Of a DNA stretch of 64,000 bases, positions 26,257 to 35,334 are shown piece after piece; the first letter of the stretch is position 1; the number at the start of each line of letters is the position of its first letter. Source of the stretch: Pontibacter flavimaris. Its GTDB lineage: Bacteria > Bacteroidota > Bacteroidia > Cytophagales > Hymenobacteraceae. The position numbers were made by a program, and so were the translations under genes. Under the pieces are notes generated by a model. It was not told where the DNA came from, did not search any database, and saw only the letters and a program-made list of their open reading frames with translations. The stretch lies in the NCBI RefSeq assembly GCF_001907195.1, contig NZ_LVWA01000005.1, forward strand, positions 496,001 through 560,000. Direction: 5' to 3'.

Positions 26257-28561
26257 GAGAAAAGAAAGCATAACCCCCGGTACCACCGATCAGAGCAAGG
26301 CGTCCGCAGCGAAGACAGGCGGACCAGGAAGAAAGAAGGAGAAGCCATTGGCGGCGGCGGAGGCAGAGGCAGCCGCCAAACCTGCCGCTAAGCGTGGCCG
26401 CAAAAAGGCAGAGGATACAGCTGCCGAAGCGGGGACCTCCACAACAGCTAAGGCCGCTACACCCGCCAAAAAGCGCGGAAGGCCTAAAAAGGGGGAGGAG
26501 GTGCCCGTCCAGGTGGCCTCTAAGGATGGTGTGCAGGAGGTGGTAAAGGCCAGGATCAACACCAGGACCAAAGCCACTGCCACCAAGGTGGTGGAGGCCG
26601 GTGATGTGATTACTCCGGCGGAGCAGCAGCCGGACCAGCCGGTGTGGTATGCCAGTCTTTTCACGGATTTCGACATCTACCTGTTTAAGGAAGGGAAGCA
26701 CTTTAGCCTGTACCTGAAGCTGGGCTCGCACCCGATGGAACTGCACGGGCAGCAGGGCACCTACTTTGCCGTGTGGGCTCCGAACGCGGAGGAGGTGTCG
26801 GTGATGGGCGAGTTTAACGGCTGGAGCCGCGGAAGCCACCAGCTGCACATACGCCACGACAGATCGGGCATCTGGGAAGGGTTTATACCGGATGTGCGCA
26901 CGGGCATGATGTACAAGTATCACATCAAATCCAAATATCACCTCTACCATGTGGAGAAGAGCGATCCTTTTGCCTTCTGCCGCGAGGAGCCACCGCAAAC
27001 CGCCTCCATCGTGAGCGAGCTGAAGTATGCGTGGCAGGACCAGGCCTGGATCGACGAGCGCAAAAGCAAGGCAGGGCAGCCGCAGCCCTATAGTGTGTAC
27101 GAACTGCACCTGGGCTCCTGGCGCCGCAAGCCCGAAGACAACAACCGCCCGCTTACTTACCGTGAACTGGCCGAGGAACTGCCTGCCTATGTGAAGGAAA
27201 TGGGCTTCACGCACGTGGAGCTCATGCCCGTGATGCATCACCCGTTCAACGGGTCGTGGGGATACCAGATCACGGGATACTTCGCGGCGCACAGTTTGCT
27301 GGGCTCCCCAACCGATTTGATGCACCTGATCGATGCGCTGCACCAGCACGGCATCGGCGTGATCATGGATTGGGTGCCCTCGCACTTTCCTTCGGATGAG
27401 CACGGGCTCGCCTACTTTGATGGGACACACCTGTTCGAGCACGCCGACCCGCGCAAGGGCTTCCACCCGGACTGGAACAGCTACATCTTTAACTACGGCC
27501 GCAACGAGGTGCGCTCCTTCCTGATCAGCAACGCCCTTTTCTGGCTGGATAAGTACCATGTGGATGGCCTGCGGGTAGATGCCGTGGCTTCGATGCTATA
27601 CTTGGACTACAGCCGAAAAGAGGGTGAGTGGATTCCGAACGAACACGGCGGGCGCGAAAACTTGGAGGCAATCTCCTTTCTGAAGGACTTTAACCATGCG
27701 GTGCACGACAACTTCCCGGAGGTGCTCACCATCGCCGAGGAATCGACGGCCTGGCCTGCGGTGACGGGCCCAATTGAGAATGGCGGGCTCGGCTTCAACA
27801 TGAAATGGATGATGGGGTGGATGCACGACACGCTGCACTATTTCTCCACAGACCCGATCTACCGGCGCTACCACCAGGGCGAGATCACGTTCAGCATCAT
27901 CTATGCCTTCTCCGAAAGGTTCATGCTGCCGCTCTCCCATGACGAGGTGGTGCACGGAAAAGGATCGTTGCTGGGCAAGATGCCCGGCGATGAGTGGCAG
28001 CGCTTTGCCAACCTGCGCGCCCTATATGCTTATATGTACGCGCACCCGGGCGGCAAGCTAATGTTTATGGGGGGCGAGATTGCCCAAGGCAGCGAGTGGA
28101 ACCACGACAGCAGCCTGGACTGGCACCTGCTGCAGTATCCGCCGCACCAGGGCATACAACAGCTGCTACGCGAGCTCAATGCCATTTACAAGGCGGAGCC
28201 AGGCATGTACCGGCACAGCTTCAGCCCCGAGGGCTTCCAGTGGGTAGACCTCAACGACGCGCATAACTCGGTGATGAGCTTCCTGCGCAAGGCTGACCAA
28301 CCGGAGGAGGAATTACTGGTGGTGTGCAACTTCACGCCGGCCCTGCACGAGTACTACCGCATCGGCGCACCGCACGCTGGCCAATGGGTGCAGGTCTTTA
28401 ACTCCGATGACAGACGCTACGGCGGCAGTGATGTGCATAACCTGGAGCCGATACAGACTGAGCCGGAGCCATTCCACGGGCAGGCGCACTCCATGACCAT
28501 CAAACTGCCGCCAATGGCCGTGGTATACTTTAAAATGGGCAACAGCGGGGAAGCAGTGTAA
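26249..28561 (+). CDS. glgB: 1,4-alpha-glucan branching enzyme with basic AT-hook-like N-terminal extension
   Basis: GlgB creates alpha-1,6 branches in glucan. From about residue 130 the protein is a standard GH13 branching enzyme: CBM48 region FAVWAPNAEEVSVMGEFNGW, ELHLGSWRR, nucleophile D444 in GLRVDAVASMLYLDYSR, acid/base E497 in TIAEESTAWP, and LSHDEVVHGKGSLLGKMPGD. Before this, residues 1-130 are a low-complexity Lys/Ala/Pro tail with GPGRKKEK (25-32), KRGRKKAE (48-55) and KKRGRPKKG (74-82). The last is an AT-hook core (RGRP with flanking basics). The extension is in frame with the only good start, which overlaps treS by 8 bases. Enzyme identity is certain; the role of the tail is unknown. 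Confidence 0.97.
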   Translation: MAKRKESITPGTTDQSKASAAKTGGPGRKKEKPLAAAEAEAAAKPAAKRGRKKAEDTAAEAGTSTTAKAATPAKKRGRPKKGEEVPVQVASKDGVQEVVKARINTRTKATATKVVEAGDVITPAEQQPDQPVWYASLFTDFDIYLFKEGKHFSLYLKLGSHPMELHGQQGTYFAVWAPNAEEVSVMGEFNGWSRGSHQLHIRHDRSGIWEGFIPDVRTGMMYKYHIKSKYHLYHVEKSDPFAFCREEPPQTASIVSELKYAWQDQAWIDERKSKAGQPQPYSVYELHLGSWRRKPEDNNRPLTYRELAEELPAYVKEMGFTHVELMPVMHHPFNGSWGYQITGYFAAHSLLGSPTDLMHLIDALHQHGIGVIMDWVPSHFPSDEHGLAYFDGTHLFEHADPRKGFHPDWNSYIFNYGRNEVRSFLISNALFWLDKYHVDGLRVDAVASMLYLDYSRKEGEWIPNEHGGRENLEAISFLKDFNHAVHDNFPEVLTIAEESTAWPAVTGPIENGGLGFNMKWMMGWMHDTLHYFSTDPIYRRYHQGEITFSIIYAFSERFMLPLSHDEVVHGKGSLLGKMPGDEWQRFANLRALYAYMYAHPGGKLMFMGGEIAQGSEWNHDSSLDWHLLQYPPHQGIQQLLRELNAIYKAEPGMYRHSFSPEGFQWVDLNDAHNSVMSFLRKADQPEEELLVVCNFTPALHEYYRIGAPHAGQWVQVFNSDDRRYGGSDVHNLEPIQTEPEPFHGQAHSMTIKLPPMAVVYFKMGNSGEAV

Positions 28562-28605
28562 CCGGGCGCTATTCCGCCCTGGGAAGATCCCCCGGGGTGA
28601 AGTAT

Positions 28606-28659
28606 AAATGTAAAGCCGCCGCCAAAGTACAAACATACTTTGGCGGCGGCTTTACATTT
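28606..28659. terminator. Bidirectional terminator between glgB and the DUF2179 gene
   Basis: Arms 28606-28629 and 28636-28659 are perfect complements over 24 bp with a 6-base loop (CAAACA) and A/T-rich ends. The left arm begins inside an AAGTATAAA motif. Confidence 0.9.
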
Positions 28660-28724
28660 CTTTATCGACGCGGTGAGACAGGGTTATACTTCCTGCCTCA
28701 GGATATGCTATACTTCCATTCCGC

Positions 28725-29321
28725 TTACTTTCCTTTATGCAGCGGGAATAGCCTGCGCAGGCTATTCTGGCGATGCTCTGTTTGGGGCACCTCCACATCG
28801 GCCACCGAGCGCACATCCTCCACCGAGTAAAAGGCCTGCGGGTTGAAGCTGCGGATAATGTCGAGTACGTGCTGCAGCTTCTTTCGCTTCACGATCATGA
28901 ACAGCAGGTTCACCTTGCCCCGGGTGCCGCGCGCATCCACGCAGGTGAGGCGGTAGCCGTGCCCTGACAGGCGCTTGATGAGTTCCTCGGCAGGCTCCAC
29001 GGTAATGACGCGCACTACCATCTGCCCCAGCGCCAGCTTCTGCTCCACCCGCAGCCCCAGAAAGTTGCCCATCGCAAAGCCGCCCGCCCAGGCCAGGTAA
29101 GAGGCCACGTTGTCCAGGTTCTCCATCACCTGCGTAATGGCCAGGAGCCAGATCAGCACCTCCAGGAAACCAAGTATGGGTGCCACGATTTTATCGCCCT
29201 TCGCCACAAACACGATGCGGAGGGTGCCAAGGGTAACGTCGCAGATGCGGGCGAAAAAGATAAGGGCAGGTATGATCACCCAGTCCACGATCACCGGGTC
29301 AATGCCTTCGAAGAAACTCAT
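28725..29321 (-). CDS. UPF0316/DUF2179 membrane protein
   Basis: This 198-residue protein matches the UPF0316 family (DUF5698 membrane part plus DUF2179 domain). Its N-terminal half has three to four membrane segments (IVDWVIIPALIFFARICDVTLG, then ILGFLEVLIWLLAITQVM, then YLAWAGGFAMGNFLG). The C-terminal DUF2179 domain, a small alpha/beta fold, has VRVITVEPAEELIKRLSGHGYRLT and GKVNLLFMIVKRKKL. DUF2179 domains are thought to bind small ligands, but none is known here. It faces glgB across a strong terminator, so it is probably not part of the sugar locus. Confidence 0.88.
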   Translation of the reverse strand: MSFFEGIDPVIVDWVIIPALIFFARICDVTLGTLRIVFVAKGDKIVAPILGFLEVLIWLLAITQVMENLDNVASYLAWAGGFAMGNFLGLRVEQKLALGQMVVRVITVEPAEELIKRLSGHGYRLTCVDARGTRGKVNLLFMIVKRKKLQHVLDIIRSFNPQAFYSVEDVRSVADVEVPQTEHRQNSLRRLFPLHKGK

Positions 29322-29881
29322 ATGTTGTTAAACTTTTGTAATTGGTAGCTTCAAGTTACGAAGCTTCGCCAAAGGGGGCAACTTATCGGCCATATACTCA
29401 CTGCGGGTCGCTGCGTGGGTCCTGCCCTTGCCAGGTTCAGGAACGGCATCTGCGTAAAATAGTTTAGCGGTTTTGCCCCTAGTGCCGGCAACGGGGTGAA
29501 GTATAAAAGGCGTACGGGCGGATATGGATCGGAAACAGCCTGATGGTCAGGTGGCTCCTGCCTGCAACCGATGCCGCTCCGACGGGCATTGTATCCTACA
29601 GCAGCCCTCCGCTCGGACATTCTGCCTTTCGCCAGGAGCAGGGGGAGGCCCTCCGCATGCCCAGGGAACTCCTGCAGCAAGTATGCCACTGGTCCGCGGT
29701 CGGTTTATTTGTTAATATATATTTACCTATATCTTAGAACGTGGCGCCCGGATTATACGTATGTGGGGTAGGCTGATATGTGTCAGCCGCTGGAGATAAA
29801 CCAATACCCGGCTACAGCTGCGGCTTATTGCTGCGCCTGAACCACTTGCTGCGCTGTCTGCCGGGGAAAATACCACAGAGC
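29322..29881. other. 560-base spacer with a possible structured RNA and the otsAB leader
   Basis: No protein gene is supported. Bases 29375-29381 (GGGGCAA) and 29473-29479 (TTGCCCC) could close a roughly 105-base folded region whose middle holds GTCCTG...CAGGAAC. It lacks the GGAA loop and AGCAG bulge of SRP RNA and the full TPP core. The right part (29708-29881) holds the candidate otsAB promoter and a leader of about 138 nt. Confidence 0.4.
29708..29737 (+). promoter_or_regulatory. Candidate otsAB promoter
   Basis: TTTG (29708-29711) is followed after 18 bases by TATCTTAG (29730-29737), one mismatch from the Bacteroidota TAnnTTTG box. The predicted start site is near 29744. Confidence 0.4.
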
Positions 29882-32098
29882 ATGGCAAAACTGATTATCG
29901 TTTCTAACAGGTTACCTGTAAAACTGGAAGAGAAGGACGGAGAATTTAACTATAAGACGAGCGAGGGGGGCTTGGCCACCGGCCTGGGCTCCATCTACAA
30001 GGAGGGCGACAACCTCTGGATCGGCTGGCCTGGCCAGGTGGTAACAGAAGAGGAGAAGCAGGAGAAGATTGCCGTGGACCTGAAAGGGGAGAACATGCAG
30101 CCCGTCTTCCTGACCGAATCCGAGATCAAGGAATTCTACGAAGGCTTCAGCAACGAAACGCTTTGGCCTACTTTTCACTACTTCAGCCAGTATGCCATCT
30201 ACGATCAGCAACTCTGGGAGACCTATGTGGAAGTGAACCAGAAGTACTGTGAGGCGGTGGTGGCGCAGGCTGGCCCGGAGGATACCATTTGGGTGCACGA
30301 TTACCAACTGCTGCTGCTGCCCAGCATGCTGCGTGAGAAACTGCCCGAGAGCACGATCGGCTTCTTCCAGCACATCCCTTTTCCGAGTTACGAGGTATTC
30401 CGGCTGCTGCCCTGGCGCAAAGAGCTGCTGGAGGGCATGCTGGGCTCCGACCTTATCGGCTTCCATACCTATGATGACATGCGCCACTTCCTGAGCTCGG
30501 TGAACCGCCTGGTGGGCTATGGCAGCATGCACGGCTGGATAAACACGCCAAACCGCTCGCTGCTCGTAGACTCCTTCCCGATGGGCATTGACTACGAGAA
30601 GTACGCCGGCACCGCTGCGCAGGAGGAGGTAAAGAAGCGGGAACGCATTTACCGGAGCAACCTCAACGCCGAGAAGATCATACTTTCCATCGACCGCCTC
30701 GACTACTCCAAGGGAATACCGCAGCGCCTGCGGGCCTTTGAGCTGTTCCTGGAGAAGTACCCTGAGTTCCATGACAGGGTAACGCTGCTGATGCTGGTGG
30801 TGCCAAGCCGGGATGCCGTGGAAAAGTATAAGGAGCTAAAAGAGGAGGTGGACGAGCTGGTGGGCCGCATCAACGGCAAGTATAGCCATATCAGCTGGAA
30901 CCCGATCCAGTACTTCTACCGCTCGTACCCGCTGGAGACGCTCTCTGCCTTCTACCGCATGGCCGATGTGGCACTGGTAACCCCGATGCGCGACGGCATG
31001 AACCTGGTGTGCAAAGAGTACGTGGCCAGCAAGCTGGACGAGAAAGGCGTGCTCATACTTAGTGAGATGGCCGGGGCCTCCAAAGAGCTTTCGGATGCCC
31101 TGCTGATCAACCCGAACGACATCAACCAGATGGTGGACGCCATCTACCAGTCGCTGGTGATGCCGGAAGAGGAGCAGCAGCAGCACATGGCCAACATGCA
31201 GGAGTCGCTGAAGCGCTACAACATCCACCACTGGGTAAGCATGTTCATGGATCGCCTGTCCTATGTGAAGATCAAGCAGCTGTCGCTGGCTACCACCTAC
31301 CTCGACGAGTCCACCTTCCTGGAGATGAGCAACGCCTACGAGTCATCGAGCTCGCGCCTGTTCTTCCTGGAATACGACGGCGCCCTGGTAGATTACCGCA
31401 ACCGCCCGCTGATGGCCCGCCCCGACGACGACCTGATGGACCTGCTGGAGCGCCTGAGCAGCAACCCCAAGAACAGGGTCGTGGTGATGAGCAGCCGCGA
31501 GAAAGCCACCATGCAGGACTGGCTGGGCCACCTCAATATCGACATCATTGCCGAGCACGGCGTCTGGATAAAGCAGCGCGGCACCGGCTGGCAAACCATG
31601 CTCAGTTTGATGGACGACTGGAAAAAGGATATTCGCCTGATTCTGGACCTGTACGTGGACCGCACGCCGGGCTCGTTTATAGAAGAGAAGGAGTATTCGC
31701 TGGTATGGCATTACCGTCGCGTAGAAACCGGCTTGGGCGAGTTGCGTGCCCGTGAGCTGGTGAGCCATCTCAACTTTCTGGCCTCCAACAGCAACCTGCA
31801 GGTGCTCGACGGGCAGATGGCCGTGGAGGTGAAGGCGCAGGAGATCAACAAGGGCAAGGCCTCGAGCTACTGGCTCAGCAAGTTCCCGCATAAGTTCGTG
31901 ATGGCCGTAGGCGATGACTGGGCAGATGAGGACATCTTTAAAGCCATGCCACGCAATGCCTATACCATTAAAGTGGGCAATGCCTCATCGGTAGCCAAGT
32001 ACCACGTGGATACCTGCCAGGAAGCCCGCGAAATGCTGGACCGTCTGTTGCAGAGCAGCGCGGAGGAGCAGGCATCCGGCGCACTCATGACAGGTTGA
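29882..32098 (+). CDS. otsA: Trehalose-6-phosphate synthase fused to a phosphatase-like domain (OtsA-OtsB)
   Basis: The protein has 738 residues from the ATG at 29882 ([17 protein letters not shown], the normal OtsA start); a GTG at 29780 is possible but adds unmatched sequence. OtsA (GT20, about 1-480) makes trehalose-6-phosphate from UDP-glucose and glucose-6-phosphate and has [32 protein letters not shown] and [12 protein letters not shown], all intact. The HAD-type OtsB part (about 490-738) keeps GDDWADED (677-684) and NKGKA but reads FFLEYDGAL at motif I: the nucleophilic Asp of DxDGT is E497 and the Thr is A501. The phosphatase is therefore probably inactive or weak, and may serve a regulatory role. 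Confidence 0.93.
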   Translation: MAKLIIVSNRLPVKLEEKDGEFNYKTSEGGLATGLGSIYKEGDNLWIGWPGQVVTEEEKQEKIAVDLKGENMQPVFLTESEIKEFYEGFSNETLWPTFHYFSQYAIYDQQLWETYVEVNQKYCEAVVAQAGPEDTIWVHDYQLLLLPSMLREKLPESTIGFFQHIPFPSYEVFRLLPWRKELLEGMLGSDLIGFHTYDDMRHFLSSVNRLVGYGSMHGWINTPNRSLLVDSFPMGIDYEKYAGTAAQEEVKKRERIYRSNLNAEKIILSIDRLDYSKGIPQRLRAFELFLEKYPEFHDRVTLLMLVVPSRDAVEKYKELKEEVDELVGRINGKYSHISWNPIQYFYRSYPLETLSAFYRMADVALVTPMRDGMNLVCKEYVASKLDEKGVLILSEMAGASKELSDALLINPNDINQMVDAIYQSLVMPEEEQQQHMANMQESLKRYNIHHWVSMFMDRLSYVKIKQLSLATTYLDESTFLEMSNAYESSSSRLFFLEYDGALVDYRNRPLMARPDDDLMDLLERLSSNPKNRVVVMSSREKATMQDWLGHLNIDIIAEHGVWIKQRGTGWQTMLSLMDDWKKDIRLILDLYVDRTPGSFIEEKEYSLVWHYRRVETGLGELRARELVSHLNFLASNSNLQVLDGQMAVEVKAQEINKGKASSYWLSKFPHKFVMAVGDDWADEDIFKAMPRNAYTIKVGNASSVAKYHVDTCQEAREMLDRLLQSSAEEQASGALMTG

Positions 32099-32114
32099 TA
32101 AAGTATAAAAGTAT

Positions 32115-32155
32115 AAAAGCCCTACTTGCCTGACATGATGGCAAGTGGGGCTTTT
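32115..32155 (+). terminator. Terminator after otsAB
   Basis: AAAAGCCCTACTTGCC (32115-32130) pairs with GGCAAGTGGGGCTTTT (32140-32155) with one mismatch or wobble and a 9-base loop, ending in a T run. Two AAGTATAAAA motifs in tandem lie directly before it. Confidence 0.8.
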
Positions 32156-32294
32156 GCCTTAATTGTACTTAGGCTGGTTGTGTACCTTCTGTCAGGAGGA
32201 GATTGGTTTGGACTTTATTTTGAATTAATCGAATTTTTTAGTTCGATCCTGGTATATAAGCAATGAGAGGCTAGAAATAAGCTTGGAATCCCTT

Positions 32295-32306
32295 TGTGAA
32301 TTCACA
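32295..32306. promoter_or_regulatory. 12-base palindrome TGTGAATTCACA upstream of the usp gene
   Basis: A perfect palindrome lies 57 bases before the usp ATG. It has TGTGA/TCACA half-sites like those of Crp/Fnr proteins but with 2 rather than 6 bases between them, so a regulator site is only a guess. Confidence 0.3.
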
Positions 32307-32363
32307 TGTACATAGTATTATGCCGATATAAACACACAAACAAAACCAACAACCTACGCTGAA

Positions 32364-33221
32364 ATGAGAAAAATACTATGTCCTACGGACTTCTCCGGTA
32401 CCTCGGATAAGGCCATGGAGTACGCAGTGCATACAGCGCAGCATGCCGGGGCACACCTGACGCTGCTGCATGTGGTGCATCTGCCAATCGTCGATACATC
32501 GGAAACAGCGCTGGTGGCAAGCGAACTGCTGGGGGAGCAGATGCGCTATGCCGCCGAGAAGCTGAAAGCGACCGTGCTGCGCCTGGAGGAAAGGTACGGG
32601 GCCAACCGTGATGGCGGCTTCACCTGCGACTACCTGCTGAAAGAGGCCCTGCTGACCGACGTGGCCGAACACCTGAGTAAGCAGGAAGGCTACAACCTGA
32701 TTGTGATGGGGACCACCGGCTGCGACAGCACCATGGAAGAACTGCTGATAGGCAGCAACACCGAAGCTGTGATGGAGGAAGTGAAGTGTGCGGTGCTCTC
32801 AGTGCCGAAGCAAGCGCCAGCCCCTAAAATAGAGCATATTGTTTACGCATCAGATTACAGTAGAGAAGACATCGCCGCCATGCAGGAGGTGGTAGAAATG
32901 GGGAGCTTTTTCGGGGCTAAGATCGATGTGGTGCACATCGTGAAAGACCAGGGCAAACAGGATGCCGAGGAGGCAGCCGCCTTCCGGTTGGAGTTGCAGG
33001 CGCTTTTCCCGGACGTGCCACTTTCATTTCAGGAACTGACAAACAAGCACCGCGACGAAGGGCTCATGGAGTATTATAACCAGGTTGGGGGCGACGTGAT
33101 GGCGATGGTAAGAAGAGAGAAAGGGTTTCTGAAGAGTCTGTTCACCCAAGGCCTGGCCGAGCGCATGACCTACCAGGCGAAGGTGCCGCTACTGGTGCTG
33201 CACGGCAAAAAAGAAGTATAA
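32364..33221 (+). CDS. Universal stress protein, tandem Usp domains
   Basis: This 285-residue cytoplasmic protein has two UspA-type domains. The first starts MRKILCPTDFSGTSDKAMEYA and has the nucleotide-binding pattern MGTTGCDSTMEELLIGSNTEAV, matching G-x2-G-x9-G(S/T). The second (from about residue 155, IEHIVYASDYSREDIAAM) lacks a clear glycine loop, so only the first domain probably binds ATP. Tandem Usp proteins of this length are typical in Bacteroidota and are linked to stress or slow growth. It stands alone between two terminators. The gene ends ...KKEV with GTATAA as last codon plus stop, inside an AAGTATAA motif. Confidence 0.93.
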   Translation: MRKILCPTDFSGTSDKAMEYAVHTAQHAGAHLTLLHVVHLPIVDTSETALVASELLGEQMRYAAEKLKATVLRLEERYGANRDGGFTCDYLLKEALLTDVAEHLSKQEGYNLIVMGTTGCDSTMEELLIGSNTEAVMEEVKCAVLSVPKQAPAPKIEHIVYASDYSREDIAAMQEVVEMGSFFGAKIDVVHIVKDQGKQDAEEAAAFRLELQALFPDVPLSFQELTNKHRDEGLMEYYNQVGGDVMAMVRREKGFLKSLFTQGLAERMTYQAKVPLLVLHGKKEV

Positions 33222-33256
33222 GCAGCGCGTATGAAGAACACGTTACACAAAAGGAG

Positions 33257-33286
33257 AAGTCCCCGCCACGGCAGGGACTTTTTTAT
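33257..33286 (+). terminator. Terminator after usp
   Basis: AAGTCCCCGCC (33257-33267) pairs with GGCAGGGACTT (33270-33280) with one mismatch, followed by a T run. The convergent lipoprotein gene ends at 33286. Confidence 0.65.
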
Positions 33287-33690
33287 TATCCTCCAATTTC
33301 TCTAACGGCATCCCTGTCAAAAATAATATCGAGCTCTTTGCTGCACTCCTGGCAGTTGTAGCGGCCATACTCCTCAATAGCGCGCGGCAGCACGAGGTTG
33401 CGGAACGAGCCTTTGCCCTTGCACTGCACCAGGATGGGGCAATCGTGCTTTACATGGAAAATGTCCGACACACCATCCTCGCAGATCCAGACGCGTTTCC
33501 GAGCCATATCCTCCGGTATCACAAAGAATTCCGGCGCCGCCCTTTTTACGGCGGTGTTGGGTGCTGCAGGCGCTGCTGTAGCCACCGCTTCTTCCTGCTT
33601 TCCGGTTTCGGTGGGTTGGCAGGCGGCAAGGGCACCTAGCGCAAGTATAAAAACGCTATAGGTAAAGGTTTTACGTAGGTTTGATTTCAT
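33286..33690 (-). CDS. Small lipoprotein with a Cys/His-rich C-terminal domain
   Basis: From the ATG at 33688-33690 this 134-residue protein has a lipoprotein signal ending LGALAAC (C24), a short Ala/Pro-rich linker, and a C-terminal domain with CEDGVSDIFHVKHDCPILVQC, then a spacer, then GRYNCQEC. The order C-x9-H-x4-C-x5-C-K ... C-x2-C suggests a small metal-binding fold. The same pattern ends the nuclease at 43671. I recall similar domains at the ends of Bacteroidota proteins, but no function. A longer start at 33708 would lengthen the pre-signal region and is less likely. Confidence 0.75.
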   Translation of the reverse strand: MKSNLRKTFTYSVFILALGALAACQPTETGKQEEAVATAAPAAPNTAVKRAAPEFFVIPEDMARKRVWICEDGVSDIFHVKHDCPILVQCKGKGSFRNLVLPRAIEEYGRYNCQECSKELDIIFDRDAVREIGG

Positions 33691-33759
33691 CGGCTTGAGG
33701 CTTTGCAAAAACCAAAGGTATAAATTTTATGGCTAATGCCTTTGCTGAGAATCCGGAAT

Positions 33760-35046
33760 CTAGCGCCTCATAAACCTGCTTACGTGCCGTCTTCCATTCT
33801 CATCCAGCAGCACCAGCACATAGGCTCCGCTTTGCAGGCGGCTCACATCCAACGTATGGATTGGCGTTGCCTGCTGTAGCTGCAGGTCCATCAGTCTTTG
33901 TCCCATGGCATCCACCACCAGCGCCTGCCGTAGCCGCACATCCGATTTTACCTGTAACTCTCCTGCTGTGATGGTGGGGTACACGTTAACGGCCAGCGAT
34001 ACTTTCCGGGTAACGGCAACTACTTTGGAGTAAGTATAACTCCCGTCCAAATCGACCTGCCTGAGCCTGTAATACGAAGCACCGGGAAGTGGTACCTGGT
34101 CCTGGAAAGTATAATTTGTGGTGAGTGCGGTGGTGCCATGGCCGGCTACCATGCCAATCCCTTCAAATGCTTTGCCATCGGCGCTGCGCTCTACCACAAA
34201 ATGGCTGTTCTGGTCTTCGCTGGCGGTTTGCCACTGTAGCTCTACAATGGCACTTCGCAGACTGGCTTTAAAGTGTGCCAGCTCCACAGGCAGTGGCGCC
34301 GGCATCTCCACGGCCTGGGTATGCCAGGTTACTGTAACGTCATCTATAGCCAGGCCATGGTCAGCCTCGGTCTCATCAGCATCTTTCCAGCGCAGCATTA
34401 GGTAGTGACCGGCCGGTATCTCCAGTTGTATAATGTAGTGCAGCAAAGCCCGGTTCTCAGCAGCATTGCCGTTTATCGGTCCTCCCGATGAAAAGAACTT
34501 TGGGCCATAGAACTTGAGTTCCGGCACCTCCGTCCAGCCTTCGTTTTTACTGGGGGAGGTATTCACTGTAGCGGGGTTACTGCTGATGGCATACCAGAAC
34601 GAAAGAACGTGCTGCGGAGCGGTGACGTTAGAGACACGCCATTGCTCTCCGGTATAGTTCACCTCCACCGATTTGATAGTATTGCCGGTATTGTTCTGCA
34701 GCAGCAAATTATAGGTAAACTGGCCAGCGTTTGTAGATGCAAGAGATCCCAAAGCCCTGTCTGTGGAACCATTTGGCCCATAACTGTAAAGCCCGCCAGT
34801 GTTGGCCTGGCCATTGTTTGCTGTAATAATAGTGTCGTTCTTAGAACGGTAAGCAGCCAAGCCTGGCATATACTCCTGGCCATTCTTCCATACGCCTGTG
34901 CCAGTGGCAGGCAGCTGATCGAAGTTCTGGGTATAACTATTCTGTTTCGGCCCCATCCCAATTTGGGCGTGTACAGTATCCGGAGAGGAAAAAATGGCGC
35001 AGCAAAGGGCAATTACACGCCAGGTCAGGGTAAAAGCTGTTTTCAT
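33760..35046 (-). CDS. Secreted protein with type IX secretion C-terminal sorting domain
   Basis: The 428-residue protein has an N-terminal signal peptide (about residues 1-28), a beta-rich body with SYTQNFDQLPATGTGVW and TGGLYSYGPNGSTDRALGSL, a fibronectin-like region (VELAHFKASLRSAIVELQWQ, with HFVVERSADGKAFEGIG), and a C-terminal T9SS type A domain with VYPTITAGELQVK and SGAYVLVLLDENGRRHVSRF. It should be exported by the type IX system whose porU2/porV2 genes lie 18 kb away and be attached to, or released from, the cell surface. The body resembles the first domain of secreted endonuclease or lamin-tail proteins, but no catalytic motif is visible, so no enzyme role is claimed. Confidence 0.88.
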   Translation of the reverse strand: MKTAFTLTWRVIALCCAIFSSPDTVHAQIGMGPKQNSYTQNFDQLPATGTGVWKNGQEYMPGLAAYRSKNDTIITANNGQANTGGLYSYGPNGSTDRALGSLASTNAGQFTYNLLLQNNTGNTIKSVEVNYTGEQWRVSNVTAPQHVLSFWYAISSNPATVNTSPSKNEGWTEVPELKFYGPKFFSSGGPINGNAAENRALLHYIIQLEIPAGHYLMLRWKDADETEADHGLAIDDVTVTWHTQAVEMPAPLPVELAHFKASLRSAIVELQWQTASEDQNSHFVVERSADGKAFEGIGMVAGHGTTALTTNYTFQDQVPLPGASYYRLRQVDLDGSYTYSKVVAVTRKVSLAVNVYPTITAGELQVKSDVRLRQALVVDAMGQRLMDLQLQQATPIHTLDVSRLQSGAYVLVLLDENGRRHVSRFMRR

Positions 35047-35295
35047 TCGCTTGGAAAGGGTTAATGAGCTAACTGTCAGGTTATAGCATGTGCTAAATTA
35101 ATATTGCCCAAACCTTGCCTGTCTTATTAAAGTTCAATGTGATTCCATATATTTTGCTGTTTGTTTTCTGTAGGATTATTCTAGGCGCCCTGTTGCCTGG
35201 GGAGGAGTAAGCAAAAGAAGGCTCCTGATACCGGAAGGAGGAACGCAGCGAGGAACTATAAGTAGGAGAAGGTTGTACTAAAATAACGTACATGA

Positions 35296-35311
35296 ATATA
35301 TGATCATGTAT
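35296..35311. promoter_or_regulatory. Candidate ArsR operator palindrome
   Basis: ATATATGATCATGTAT is a near-perfect palindrome with an exact ATGATCAT core, 24 bases before the arsR-family start codon. Length, AT-rich ends and position fit an ArsR-type dimer site blocking its own promoter. Confidence 0.45.
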
Positions 35312-35334
35312 TTACACAGCCTAATATTACGAAC

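Noticed and set aside
29374..29480. SRP RNA or TPP riboswitch
   Set aside because: The SRP GGAA loop with AGCAG bulge and the full TPP core are missing; kept only as an unidentified fold.
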